9,246 nucleotides of DNA from JBBSOW01 sp038259365 (GCA_038259365.1 JBBSOW010000125.1:1-9246), one strand, 5' to 3'; counted from the first letter of the stretch, positions 1 to 6,753 are shown. Notes: generated by a model not told the origin, from the letters alone. Translations and numbers: made by a program.

Positions 1-22
1 GGCCTGACCTTACGCTCACGAC

Positions 23-51
23 TTTCCAGGGGCGGCAGTTTCGGGTAACTT
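23..51 (+). promoter_or_regulatory. possible promoter of tRNA-Val
   Basis: TTTCCA (23-28) and TAACTT (46-51) are 17 bp apart. They match 4 of 6 positions of the -35 consensus TTGACA and the TAnnnT pattern of actinobacterial -10 boxes. Transcription would begin near 58, about 11 nt before the mature tRNA. This rests only on motif matching, and such matches are common. I see nothing else in bases 1-68. Confidence 0.35.
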
Positions 52-68
52 CGTACTCGCAACTCCAC

Positions 69-140
69 GGGCGATTGGCGCAGGGGTAGCGCGCTTCGTT
101 CACACCGAAGAGGTCACTGGTTCGATCCCAGTATCGCCCA
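69..140 (+). tRNA. tRNA-Val (anticodon CAC)
   Basis: A complete cloverleaf can be folded by eye. The acceptor stem pairs GGGCGAT (69-75) with ATCGCCC (133-139). The D stem pairs GCGC (78-81) with GCGC (89-92). The anticodon stem pairs CTTCG (94-98) with CGAAG (106-110) around the loop TTCACAC, giving anticodon CAC at 101-103. The T stem pairs ACTGG (116-120) with CCAGT (128-132) around TTCGATC. Base 140 (A) is the discriminator. CAC reads the valine codon GUG. The 3' CCA is not encoded, so it must be added after transcription, as is common in actinobacteria. The following gene codes for a different amino acid's synthetase, so the neighbourhood does not imply shared specificity. Confidence 0.96.
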
Positions 141-152
141 CTATCGTCGCTT

Positions 153-193
153 GCACGCGGGGCCGGTTCCCATCGGGGAGCCGGCCTTCGTGC
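153..193 (+). terminator. strong hairpin after tRNA-Val, probable terminator or processing signal
   Basis: Bases 161-171 pair with 176-186 as an 11-bp stem (one G-U pair) closed by the tetraloop ATCG. Outside a small internal loop, GCACG (153-157) pairs with CGTGC (189-193), giving 16 bp in all. It starts 12 nt after the tRNA end. No T-run follows, so it is not a classical rho-independent terminator, but actinobacteria often have hairpins without a U tract at gene ends. It could also shape tRNA 3' maturation. Confidence 0.6.
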
Positions 194-205
194 TCAGGGG
201 CGAAC

Positions 206-296
206 TGGTCGATAATCCGCCAACAGACCGACGGTCGGCCGGATCGCCACGCTCACCGGCGTTCTCGTGCCTTGGCTGATGGTGGATTATCGACCA
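206..296. repeat. 17-bp inverted repeat in the thrS upstream region
   Basis: The left arm TGGTCGATAATCCGCCA (206-222) and the right arm TGGTGGATTATCGACCA (280-296) are reverse complements at 16 of 17 positions, with 57 nt between them. In RNA the arms would form a long stem. Inside it, CCGA (228-231) can pair with TCGG (235-238), or GCCGG (238-242) with CCGGC (256-260). Each arm also contains GATAAT (left on +, right on -), which resembles a -10 box. It could be a structured leader, a paired operator, or a tiny element with terminal inverted repeats. No clear target-site duplication is visible. The function is unknown. Confidence 0.75.
262..290 (+). promoter_or_regulatory. possible thrS promoter overlapping the right repeat arm
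   Basis: GATTAT (285-290) matches 4 of 6 positions of TATAAT and lies 17 bp downstream of a poor -35 candidate, TTCTCG (262-267). Transcription would begin near 297 and give a leader of about 79 nt. A second candidate -10, GATAAT (211-216) in the left arm, matches 5 of 6 positions but has no good -35. A repeat arm would overlap either promoter, which is what an operator would do. The two cannot be separated by reading alone. Confidence 0.25.
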
Positions 297-331
297 ACAG
301 TTGCGGAGCGTTTCCCGGTAGGGTTGGGGCC

Positions 332-345
332 GCGCGAAATCGCGC
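332..345 (+). promoter_or_regulatory. small GC hairpin in the thrS 5' leader
   Basis: GCGCG (332-336) and CGCGC (341-345) pair around the loop AAAT, 17 nt before the likely ribosome binding site GGAAGG (363-368). There is no T-run after it, so termination is unlikely. It may only be leader structure. Confidence 0.35.
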
Positions 346-375
346 CAGCAAAGCCGTCAATCGGAAGGCAAGTCT

Positions 376-2352
376 GTGTCCAGCAACGTCGTTGTCCGTC
401 GTGATCACAACGAGGAGCAGCGGGAGTTCGACCAGGCCACGACAGGGTTGGACCTGTTCGGTGCCGAGCGGACCATCGTCGCGATGCGGGTGAACGGGGA
501 GACCCACGACCTGTCCCGAGAGCTCGGCGACGGCGACGTCGTCGAGCCGGTGTTCAACGGCGAGCCAGAGGGGCTCGCGATCCTGCGCCACTCGGCCGCC
601 CACGTGGCGGCGCAGGCGATCCAGGCTCTGCACCCCGACGCCAAGCTCGGCATCGGGCCGCCGATCGTCGACGGGTTCTACTACGACTTCGCGGTCGAAG
701 AGCCGTTCACCCCCGAGGATCTCAAGGCCGCCGAGAAGAAGATGACCCAGATCGTCAAGGAGCGCCAGCGCTTCCGCCGCCGCGTGGTCGGCGACGACGA
801 GGCACGAGAGCAGCTGGCCGACGAGCCGTACAAGCTGGAGCTGATCGGCCTCAAGGGCAACGCCTCGGACGACGACGGCTCGAGCGTCGAGGTGGGAGCC
901 GGTGAGCTCACCCTCTACGACAACCTCCGGCGCGACGCCTCGGTGGCCTGGTTCGACCTGTGCCGCGGCCCGCACGTGCCCCACACCGGCTACATCCCCG
1001 CCTACGGGTTGACCCGCGTGTCGGCGGCCTACTGGCGCGGGGACCAAAAGAACGACCAGCTGCAGCGGATCTACGGCACCGCCTGGCCCAGCAAGGACGA
1101 GCTCGCCGCCTACAAGCACCGGCTCGCCGAGGCGGCGAAGCGCGATCACCGCAAGCTGGGCGCGGAGCTGGACCTGTACTCGTTCCCCGAAGAACTCGGC
1201 GCCGGCCTGCCCGTCTTCCACCCCAACGGGGGCGTGATCAAGCGGGTCATGGAGGACTACGTTCGCCAGCGCCACCTGGAGGAGGGCTTCTCCTACGTCG
1301 GCACCCCGCACATCTCCAAGGAGGGGTTGTTCTACACCTCGGGGCACCTGCCCTACTTCGCCGACGGGATGTTCCCCCCGATGGACGACGACGGCCAGCC
1401 CTACCGCCTCAAGGCCATGAACTGCCCCATCCACAACCTCATCTTCAAGAGCCGCGGACGGTCTTATCGCGAGCTGCCGATACGGTTCTTCGAGTTCGGC
1501 ACCGTCTACCGCAACGAGAAGTCCGGCGTCCTGCAGGGGCTCACCCGGGTGCGCTCGATCACCGTGGACGATTCGCACTCCTACTGCGCCCCCGAGCAGG
1601 CCGCCGACGAGATCAAGCACCTACTCAAGTTCGTCCTCGGGCTGCTCTCGGACTTCGGCCTGGACGACTACTACCTCGAGCTCTCCACGCGCGATGAGGA
1701 TCGCGTCGACAAATTCATCGGGAGCGACGAGGAGTGGGCCACCGCCACGCAGATCCTGCGGGAGTGCGCGGACGAGTCCGGGGTGGAATGCGTCGCCGAC
1801 CCCGGCGGAGCCGCCTACTACGGTCCGAAGATCTCGGTGCAGGCGCGCGACGCCATCGGCCGAACCTGGCAGATGTCGACGATCCAGTACGACTTCAACA
1901 TGCCGGCCCGCTTCGGGCTGCACTACACCGCCTCCGACGGCAGCCATCAGCAGCCGGTGATGATCCACTCGGCCAAGTTCGGCTCCATCGAGCGGTTCAT
2001 CGGCGTGCTCGTCGAGCACTACGCCGGCGCCTTCCCGCCGTGGCTCTCACCCGTCCAGGTGGTGGGCGTTCCCGTGGCCGGGGAGTTCAACGACTACCTG
2101 AACGAGATCGCCACCTTGCTCGTCGAACGCGGCGTGCGGGTGCAGATCGACGACTCCGATGAGCGGATGCAGAAGAAGATCCGGACCGCGACCAAATCCA
2201 AGGTGCCGTTCATCCTCATCGCCGGGGGAGAGGATCGCGACGCGGGTGCGGTCTCCTTTCGCTACCGCGACGGCACCCAGAACAACGGCGTCCCGATCGA
2301 CGACGCGGTGGCCGAGATCGTTTCGGCCATCGAGAATCGGCAGCAGGTCTAG
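376..2352 (+). CDS. thrS: threonyl-tRNA synthetase (ThrRS)
   Basis: Class II aminoacyl-tRNA synthetase of 658 residues that charges tRNA-Thr with threonine in the cytosol. In order it has an N-terminal TGS domain (about residues 8-67), an editing domain with H72-xxx-H76 and C196-xxx-H200, a catalytic core, and a C-terminal anticodon-binding domain (about 556-650). The core shows motif 2 arginine R379 (YRNE), motif 3 R540 (GSIERF), and the three zinc ligands that select threonine: C350 (MNCPIH), H401 (DDSH) and H531 (MIHSAKFGS). The start is GTG at 376, with GGAAGG seven bases upstream. An internal ATG at 484 would truncate the TGS domain and is rejected. It heads a tight gene run, with the next gene starting 2 nt after its stop. 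The inverted repeat upstream may regulate it. Confidence 0.97.
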   Translation: MSSNVVVRRDHNEEQREFDQATTGLDLFGAERTIVAMRVNGETHDLSRELGDGDVVEPVFNGEPEGLAILRHSAAHVAAQAIQALHPDAKLGIGPPIVDGFYYDFAVEEPFTPEDLKAAEKKMTQIVKERQRFRRRVVGDDEAREQLADEPYKLELIGLKGNASDDDGSSVEVGAGELTLYDNLRRDASVAWFDLCRGPHVPHTGYIPAYGLTRVSAAYWRGDQKNDQLQRIYGTAWPSKDELAAYKHRLAEAAKRDHRKLGAELDLYSFPEELGAGLPVFHPNGGVIKRVMEDYVRQRHLEEGFSYVGTPHISKEGLFYTSGHLPYFADGMFPPMDDDGQPYRLKAMNCPIHNLIFKSRGRSYRELPIRFFEFGTVYRNEKSGVLQGLTRVRSITVDDSHSYCAPEQAADEIKHLLKFVLGLLSDFGLDDYYLELSTRDEDRVDKFIGSDEEWATATQILRECADESGVECVADPGGAAYYGPKISVQARDAIGRTWQMSTIQYDFNMPARFGLHYTASDGSHQQPVMIHSAKFGSIERFIGVLVEHYAGAFPPWLSPVQVVGVPVAGEFNDYLNEIATLLVERGVRVQIDDSDERMQKKIRTATKSKVPFILIAGGEDRDAGAVSFRYRDGTQNNGVPIDDAVAEIVSAIENRQQV

Positions 2353-2354
2353 CC

Positions 2355-2936
2355 GTGACGGAGCACTCCAGCGAGACGGCCGACAAGCTCGCGGGCGAAC
2401 AGGACGGCTTCGAGCGGTTGTGGACCCCGCACCGGATGGTCTACATCGGCGGGGAGAGTAAGCCCGCCGGCGCCGGCGAGCACGAGTGCCCGTTCTGCGT
2501 CGGACCGCGCACCGACGACGAGACCTCGCTCATCGTCCGGCGGGGGACCGACTGCTTCGCGGTGCTCAACCTCTACCCCTACTCGCCCGGCCACGTGCTG
2601 GTGTGTCCCTACCGCCACGTCTCGGATTACACCGAGCTGAGCACGGCCGAAACCCACGAGTTGGCCGCGATGACCCAGCAGGCGATGTCGGTGATCCGCT
2701 CGGTCAGCCACCCGCACGGGTTCAACCTGGGCATGAACCAGGGGGCGGTGGCCGGCGCGGGTATCGCCGCCCATCTGCACCAGCACCTGGTGCCGCGATG
2801 GTCTGGCGATTCCAACTTCCTGCCGATCATCGCCCGCACCAAGCCCGTCCCGCAGTTGCTGTCCGACACCCGTAGGCTCGTCGCCGACGCGTGGCGTCAG
2901 AGGTTCCCGGACGCCGAAACCGGTGATCCGCAGTAA
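2355..2936 (+). CDS. HIT-family Ap4A phosphorylase / nucleotide hydrolase
   Basis: 193-residue histidine-triad protein. The motif H140-L-H142-Q-H144-L-V is clear, in the context AAHLHQHLVPRW, and H142 is the expected nucleophile. A CPFC pair (C45, C48) lies near the N-terminus and may bind metal. Length and position match M. tuberculosis Rv2613c, described as an Ap4A phosphorylase that splits diadenosine tetraphosphate with phosphate. That function is inferred from homology and gene order. Start GTG 2355 lies 2 nt after the thrS stop, with a weak AGCAGG (2342-2347) inside thrS. Synthetases make Ap4A as a side product, so pairing with thrS makes sense. Its TAA overlaps the next ATG by one base (TAATG). 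Confidence 0.9.
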   Translation: MTEHSSETADKLAGEQDGFERLWTPHRMVYIGGESKPAGAGEHECPFCVGPRTDDETSLIVRRGTDCFAVLNLYPYSPGHVLVCPYRHVSDYTELSTAETHELAAMTQQAMSVIRSVSHPHGFNLGMNQGAVAGAGIAAHLHQHLVPRWSGDSNFLPIIARTKPVPQLLSDTRRLVADAWRQRFPDAETGDPQ

Positions 2937-3535
2937 TGCTGGAGCGCTTCCGGGACGCCTGGAGCGGGCTGCTTACCCCCATCGCCCGCAAGCTGCTCGG
3001 TTTCGGCCTCACCGCCGACGCCGTCACCTGGATCGGCACGGCGCTGGCGGTCCTCTTGGCCTTCCTCTGCTTCCCCCAGGGGTGGCTGTGGCAGGGGGCC
3101 GTGCTCGTCGGGCTCACCGTGGTCTCCGATTCCATAGACGGCACGATGGCCCGGCTCTCCGACTCGTCCTCGGCCTGGGGGGCGTTCTTGGACTCCACCT
3201 TGGATCGCGTCGTCGACGGGGCCGTCTTCGCCGCCATCGTGATCTGGTTTGCCGGCGGGGGAGACTCCCTGCTGGGCGTGAGTGCTGCCGTCCTCGCGCT
3301 CGTGGCCGGGCAGCTCACCTCCTACGTCAAGGCGCGTGGCGAGGCGTCCGGGGTGGCTGTCAAGGGCGGGATCATCGCCCGGGCGGACCGGTTGCTCATC
3401 GTCTTGCTCGGGGCCCTGTTGGCCGGGTTCGGCGTGCCCGGTGCTCTCGAGCTCGCGGTCCTGGTGCTGGCCGCGGCGGGCATCCTCACCGTGGCGCAGC
3501 GGATGCAGCAGGTCGCGCGCCAGGTTCGTCCATGA
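2936..3535 (+). CDS. pgsA: phosphatidylinositol phosphate synthase (CDP-alcohol phosphatidyltransferase)
   Basis: 199-residue integral membrane enzyme with about six hydrophobic segments (near residues 30-46, 50-64, 94-106, 112-128, 150-163, 168-186). The full CDP-alcohol phosphotransferase signature is present: D65-S-I-D68-G69-xx-A72-R73, then G82, D86 and D90, where the aspartates bind the divalent metals. In actinobacteria the enzyme in this gene position (Rv2612c, PgsA1) joins CDP-diacylglycerol to inositol-1-phosphate, giving phosphatidylinositol phosphate. The immediate patA and pimA neighbours support this over phosphatidylglycerophosphate synthesis. ATG 2936 shares one base with the previous stop. 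Its TGA (3533-3535) lies within an ATGA, where a possible mini-ORF begins. Confidence 0.93.
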   Translation: MLERFRDAWSGLLTPIARKLLGFGLTADAVTWIGTALAVLLAFLCFPQGWLWQGAVLVGLTVVSDSIDGTMARLSDSSSAWGAFLDSTLDRVVDGAVFAAIVIWFAGGGDSLLGVSAAVLALVAGQLTSYVKARGEASGVAVKGGIIARADRLLIVLLGALLAGFGVPGALELAVLVLAAAGILTVAQRMQQVARQVRP

Positions 3536-3579
3536 GGGGTCCGCAAGTGCGGGGTCCGCGGATGAGCGAGCCCGCGTGA
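3532..3579 (+). CDS. possible 15-codon bridging mini-ORF between pgsA and patA
   Basis: An ATG at 3532 overlaps the pgsA stop as ATGA, and this frame runs 15 codons (MRGPQVRGPRMSEPA) to a TGA at 3577-3579 that overlaps the patA GTG as GTGA. It thus exactly spans the 40-nt gap. A second in-frame ATG lies at 3562. It contains a direct repeat, GGGGTCCGC at 3536-3544 and 3551-3559 (15-nt period), and a small hairpin CCGC-AAGT-GCGG (3541-3552). Its likely role, if translated, is to carry ribosomes from pgsA to patA rather than to make a working peptide. It could also be chance. Confidence 0.35.
   Translation: MRGPQVRGPRMSEPA
3536..3565 (+). repeat. imperfect 15-bp tandem duplication in the pgsA-patA gap
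   Basis: Unit 1 (3536-3550) and unit 2 (3551-3565) are identical at 11 of 15 positions, including their first nine bases, GGGGTCCGC. The period is a whole number of codons, so the mini-ORF frame is kept. It looks like a small slippage duplication. Confidence 0.6.
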
Positions 3580-4502
3580 AGGGCCGGGACCGGCTTAACC
3601 GTTTCCTGGTCCTCGCCGGATTTCAGGTGTTGCCGCGCCTCCCGCGGGCGGCGCGCCGCCTGCTCGTCAAGGCAGGCTCTCGCCTGGCGGTCCGCCTCCA
3701 GCCGGCCTACCTCGACGTCTACCGCGACAACCTGCAGGTGGCGCTGGCTCGGCCGGTCGGCAAGGACCTCGTCCGGATGGGCGTCGCGTCCTACCTGCGG
3801 ATGTGGACCGAGATCATGGCGATCCATCGCTCCAGCACCGAAGAACTGCGCGCCATGGTGATCGCCGAACCAGAGGGCGAGCAACGGCTGCGCGAGGCCG
3901 CAGCGGGGCCGGGCGCGGTCGTGGCGCTGCCGCACCTCGGCAACTGGGACCTGGCCGGCGCCTGGGCCTGCAGTACCGGTCTGCCGGTGTCGACCGTCGC
4001 CGAACAACTCGGCGAGGTGGAGTTCGCCACCTTCACCGCCATGCGTGAGCGGCTGGGCATGCGGGTCTTCGCCCACACCGATCGTGACGTGCTGACCAAG
4101 CTGGTGGCCGAGGTGAGGTCGGGCCGGGTGGTGTGCCTCCTGGCCGATCGCGATCTGACCGGCTCGGGAGTGCAGGTGTCTTGGCCCACGCCAACCGGGA
4201 ACGTGCCGGTGAAGATGCCGGCGGGCCCCGCCATCGTCGCTCGCCTCAGCGGCGCGACGCTGTTGGCCGCGGCCTGTAGCTACCAGGGCGAGCGGATGCG
4301 CATCAGTTTCAGCGACGACATCGAGGCACGCCCCGGCCGCGCCGGGCTGGTCTGGATGACCCAGCAGGTGGCCACCTTCTTTGCCACCGGCGTTCAGCGC
4401 CACCCCCAGGACTGGCACCTCATGCAGCCCTTCTTCCCCCTGCACGAGCGGGCCTCCGCAGGCTTTGCCGGCGGCGCCGCGCCGGGCAATCGTCAGCGAT
4501 GA
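3576..4502 (+). CDS. patA: phosphatidylinositol mannoside acyltransferase (PatA type)
   Basis: 308-residue membrane-associated acyltransferase of the LpxL/HtrB family. The catalytic HxxxxD motif is H120-L-G-N-W-D125 (LPHLGNWD), followed by a LLADRDLTGSG segment (D191, D193) in the region where mycobacterial PatA has its second key acidic residue. In mycobacteria PatA moves palmitate from acyl-CoA to the mannose of PIM1/PIM2 on the inner face of the membrane. The location between pgsA and pimA matches Rv2611c (about 316 residues). GTG 3576 is chosen because it is the first start in this frame after pgsA ends; a start at 3282 would lie deep inside pgsA. The upstream ribosome site is weak (GAG near 3564-3570), so translation may depend on coupling. 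Its TGA overlaps the next ATG by four bases. Confidence 0.9.
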   Translation: MKGRDRLNRFLVLAGFQVLPRLPRAARRLLVKAGSRLAVRLQPAYLDVYRDNLQVALARPVGKDLVRMGVASYLRMWTEIMAIHRSSTEELRAMVIAEPEGEQRLREAAAGPGAVVALPHLGNWDLAGAWACSTGLPVSTVAEQLGEVEFATFTAMRERLGMRVFAHTDRDVLTKLVAEVRSGRVVCLLADRDLTGSGVQVSWPTPTGNVPVKMPAGPAIVARLSGATLLAAACSYQGERMRISFSDDIEARPGRAGLVWMTQQVATFFATGVQRHPQDWHLMQPFFPLHERASAGFAGGAAPGNRQR

Positions 4503-5608
4503 GAATCGCCATGGTGTGCCCCTATTCCTTCTCGGTCCGTGGGGGAGTGCAGAACCACGTGCTGGGCCTGGGGGATTGGCTCACCCGCCAAGGCCACGAG
4601 GTCCACATTCTGGCCCCCGGCGAGCTGCCCGGTGAGCTGGCTCGACGCTACCCCCGGGTGCGCGTCACCTCGGCCGGACCTGCGCTGCCGGTGCCCTACA
4701 ACGGGTCGATAGCGCGGGTGAACTTCGGCGCCGTGACCGCGTGGCGCGTGGGTCGCTGGTTGCGAACCGTTGCGCCCCAGCTGTTGCACCTGCACGAGCC
4801 CATCACCCCCAGCGTGAGCATCCTCGGGCTGTGGCAGGTGCCGGCCGACGTGCCGGTGGTGGCGACCTTCCACACCGCGACGCCGCGCTCTCGCACGATG
4901 CATGTGGCCCGCCGGGTGTTCGCCGATTCGATCGAGCGGATCGGCGGAGGTATCGCGGTGTCCGAAGTGGCGGCCCGCGTCGTGCGGCAGCACCTGCGGC
5001 GCAGCGTCCCCACGATCGGCAACGGCTTCGACTTCGCGGAGTTCGCCCGCGGTTTCCCCGTCGAGCAGACCCTCCCCGGGGCCTCGGTCGGACCTCGGAT
5101 TACCGTTCTCGGCCGGCTCAACGAGCCGCGCAAGGGGTTGGCGATCCTCAAGCGGGCGTGGCCCCAGATCGAGCGCGAACTGCCCGGCGCCCGCGTCACC
5201 GTGGCGGGGGCGGGAAAGGCAGTACTCCCCGCGGGGTGGCGCGTGCTCGGGGAAATCAGTGACGCCGAGCGGGTAGGGCTATTGCACGACACCGACATCT
5301 TCGTAGCGCCCCACATCGCCCGCGAGAGCTTCGGCCTCGTACTCATCGAAGCCCTGGCGGCCGGCGTCTCGGTGGTGGCCTCGGATCTCGCGGCCTTTCG
5401 TGGCGTCCTCGACGATGGGGCGGGGCCGGTGGGCGCCCTGTTCCAGACGGGCAATCCCGAGGCGCTCGCCGCGGCGGTTCGTGACGCGTGGCGTGCCCAG
5501 GTCCCGCCGGAACGGGGGATGGCCCTCGCCAGTCGCTACGACTGGGACAGCGTCGGGCCGCGAGTGTTGGCCGAGTATGACCACCTCCTCCTCGCGAGGA
5601 TCGCCTAG
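4499..5608 (+). CDS. pimA: phosphatidyl-myo-inositol alpha-mannosyltransferase (PimA), GT4
   Basis: 369-residue GT-B glycosyltransferase of family GT4. PimA moves mannose from GDP-mannose to phosphatidylinositol, the first PIM step, on the cytoplasmic face of the membrane. The N-terminal Rossmann half has the acceptor loop G15-G16-V17-Q18 (VRGGVQNHV) and H125 (TFHT). The C-terminal half has R206 and K212 in GRLNEPRKG, which bind the sugar-nucleotide diphosphate, and the E276-(x7)-E284 motif in ESFGLVLIEAL. Length and all motifs agree with mycobacterial PimA (Rv2610c). ATG 4499 overlaps the patA stop (ATGA). The TAG stop (5606-5608) forms part of a TAGGCT sequence that may be a promoter for the next genes. 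Confidence 0.93.
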   Translation: MRIAMVCPYSFSVRGGVQNHVLGLGDWLTRQGHEVHILAPGELPGELARRYPRVRVTSAGPALPVPYNGSIARVNFGAVTAWRVGRWLRTVAPQLLHLHEPITPSVSILGLWQVPADVPVVATFHTATPRSRTMHVARRVFADSIERIGGGIAVSEVAARVVRQHLRRSVPTIGNGFDFAEFARGFPVEQTLPGASVGPRITVLGRLNEPRKGLAILKRAWPQIERELPGARVTVAGAGKAVLPAGWRVLGEISDAERVGLLHDTDIFVAPHIARESFGLVLIEALAAGVSVVASDLAAFRGVLDDGAGPVGALFQTGNPEALAAAVRDAWRAQVPPERGMALASRYDWDSVGPRVLAEYDHLLLARIA

Positions 5609-5611
5609 GCT
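5606..5611 (+). promoter_or_regulatory. candidate -10 box TAGGCT for a leaderless DUF881 transcript
   Basis: TAGGCT fits the actinobacterial TAnnnT pattern and ends 6 nt before GTG 5618, the distance expected if transcription started at the start codon. The usual -35 position (about 5583-5588, ACCTCC) has no consensus. The box includes the pimA stop codon. The same hexamer occurs at 7847-7852 before gcvH. Confidence 0.3.
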
Positions 5612-5614
5612 GGA

Positions 5615-6424
5615 GTGGTGCTGGATGACAATCGACCGGACCGCAGCATGGACCTGCTCAACGAGATCATGCAGCAACCTGTCGATCCCGATTACGCCCG
5701 CGTCGCGGGCTCCCCGACGCCGCCCTCTCGGCGGCGGGTCGGGGTGGCGTTGGTGACGGTGGTGTGTGGGGTGATGTTCTCGATCTCGGCGGTGCAAACG
5801 CTCAAGGCCCAACCGTTGATCGATTCCGAGAGGGAAGAGTTGATCTCTCAGATCGAAGATCAACAGGCTCACCAAGACGAGCTGCGCGCCGCCCTGCGCA
5901 GCAACAGCCGAGAGGTCAAGGATCAGCGTGACGCCGCGCTGGGGGCCAACATGGACGGCCGAATCCTCAACGCCCGGCTCACCCAGGCGGCGATGGGCGC
6001 GGCCGCCTCGCCCGTCAAGGGCCCCGGAGTCGTCGTCACGGTTAGCGACGGTCCCACGTCGGCCGACCTCCGCGAGGCACGCGTGGTGGACCTGGATCTC
6101 CAACAGTTGGTCAACGGACTATGGGCCTCTGGGGCGGAAGCCATCGCGGTGAACGGCTACCGGCTCTCTTCCACCACCGCGATCCGGGGGGCCGGGGACG
6201 CCATCACCGTGAATTACAGATCGTTGGTCAGCCCCTATCGCATCGAGGTCATCGGCGATCCCGACACTCTCCAAACCCGCTTCGAGGCCAGCGCCGGGAT
6301 GCAATGGTGGGACTACCTGCGTGCCAACTTCGGGATGTCGATGGAGATCGACGACGCGAAGAGTCTTGAGCTGGCCGGGAACTCCGGCGCAGGTTTGCGC
6401 TACGCCGAGGCGGCCACCCAATGA
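5615..6424 (+). CDS. DUF881 membrane protein, first copy (Rv1823-like)
   Basis: 269-residue protein with a short basic N-terminal tail, one membrane segment (about 42-61), a charged heptad-like stretch likely to form a coiled coil (about 70-108) and a C-terminal DUF881 domain (KGPGVVVTVSDGP, LQQLVNGLWASGAEAIAVNGYRL, GDPDTL). This suggests one anchor with the domain outside the cell. The biochemical role of DUF881 is not known. The start is uncertain among GTG 5615, GTG 5618 (best if the transcript is leaderless) and ATG 5648 (M12); none has a well-spaced ribosome site, and GGAG (5611-5614) touches the first GTG. It begins 6 nt after pimA. Its TGA overlaps the next ATG (ATGA). Order DUF881, DUF1290, DUF881 matches Rv1823-Rv1825. 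Confidence 0.88.
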   Translation: MVLDDNRPDRSMDLLNEIMQQPVDPDYARVAGSPTPPSRRRVGVALVTVVCGVMFSISAVQTLKAQPLIDSEREELISQIEDQQAHQDELRAALRSNSREVKDQRDAALGANMDGRILNARLTQAAMGAAASPVKGPGVVVTVSDGPTSADLREARVVDLDLQQLVNGLWASGAEAIAVNGYRLSSTTAIRGAGDAITVNYRSLVSPYRIEVIGDPDTLQTRFEASAGMQWWDYLRANFGMSMEIDDAKSLELAGNSGAGLRYAEAATQ

Positions 6425-6753
6425 TCGCCATCGGGGGTCTTGTCGTGGGAGTGGTGCTGGGCCTGCTATTTCAGCCGACGTTGCCGGCCGGGCTGCAGCC
6501 CTACCTCCCCATCGCCATCGTCGCGGCCATCGACGCGTTGTTCGGCGGCGCTCGGGCCTACCTCGAAGGCAACTTCACCGACAAGGTCTTCGTCGTCTCC
6601 TTCGTCTCCAATGTGCTCATCGCGGCGGCCATCGTCTGGGTGGGAGACCAGATCGGAGTCGGTTCCCAACTCTCCACCGGTGTCGTCGTGGTGCTGGGGA
6701 TCCGGATTTTCACCAACGCGGCGGCGATTCGGCGGGTGCTGTTCCATGCCTGA
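6421..6753 (+). CDS. sbp: small basic membrane protein (DUF1290 / Sbp family)
   Basis: 110-residue, mostly hydrophobic protein with about four membrane segments (near 2-18, 27-42, 57-74, 83-98). The loops carry the conserved parts PYLPIAIVAAIDALFGG, RAYLEGNFTDKVF and the C-terminal NAAAIRRVLFHA, typical of the 'small basic protein' family found beside DUF881 genes in actinobacteria and firmicutes. The function is not established; co-occurrence with DUF881 genes suggests a shared membrane complex (inference). ATG 6421 overlaps the previous TGA. Its own stop lies inside the first codons of the next gene, so all three genes of this set are probably translated together. Confidence 0.9.
   Translation: MIAIGGLVVGVVLGLLFQPTLPAGLQPYLPIAIVAAIDALFGGARAYLEGNFTDKVFVVSFVSNVLIAAAIVWVGDQIGVGSQLSTGVVVVLGIRIFTNAAAIRRVLFHA

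Noticed and set aside
206..296. Miniature transposable element (MITE) reading of the inverted repeat
   Set aside because: The arms look like terminal inverted repeats, but there is no convincing target-site duplication and no second copy in this window. Kept only as an alternative.
253..1620. A 455-codon open frame on the minus strand opposite thrS
   Set aside because: It lies fully antisense to a clearly conserved ThrRS. GC-rich third positions in the sense gene remove stops on the opposite strand, and the translation is low-complexity V/G/L/R-rich with no recognisable domain.
3282..3575. Upstream extension of the patA frame into pgsA
   Set aside because: It would overlap pgsA by about 250 nt and gives a Ser/Arg/Trp-rich out-of-frame translation unlike any acyltransferase N-terminus; GTG 3576 gives the expected family length.
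3486..4445. A 319-codon minus-strand open frame opposite patA
   Set aside because: Antisense shadow of a gene with a clear HxxxxD acyltransferase motif; composition is His/Arg/Gly-rich and shows no domain.
6440..6745. Upstream extension of the second DUF881 frame through the DUF1290 gene
   Set aside because: The extension is an out-of-frame Ser/Arg/Pro-rich reading of the small basic membrane protein gene; ATG 6746 with an 8-nt overlap fits the compact layout.
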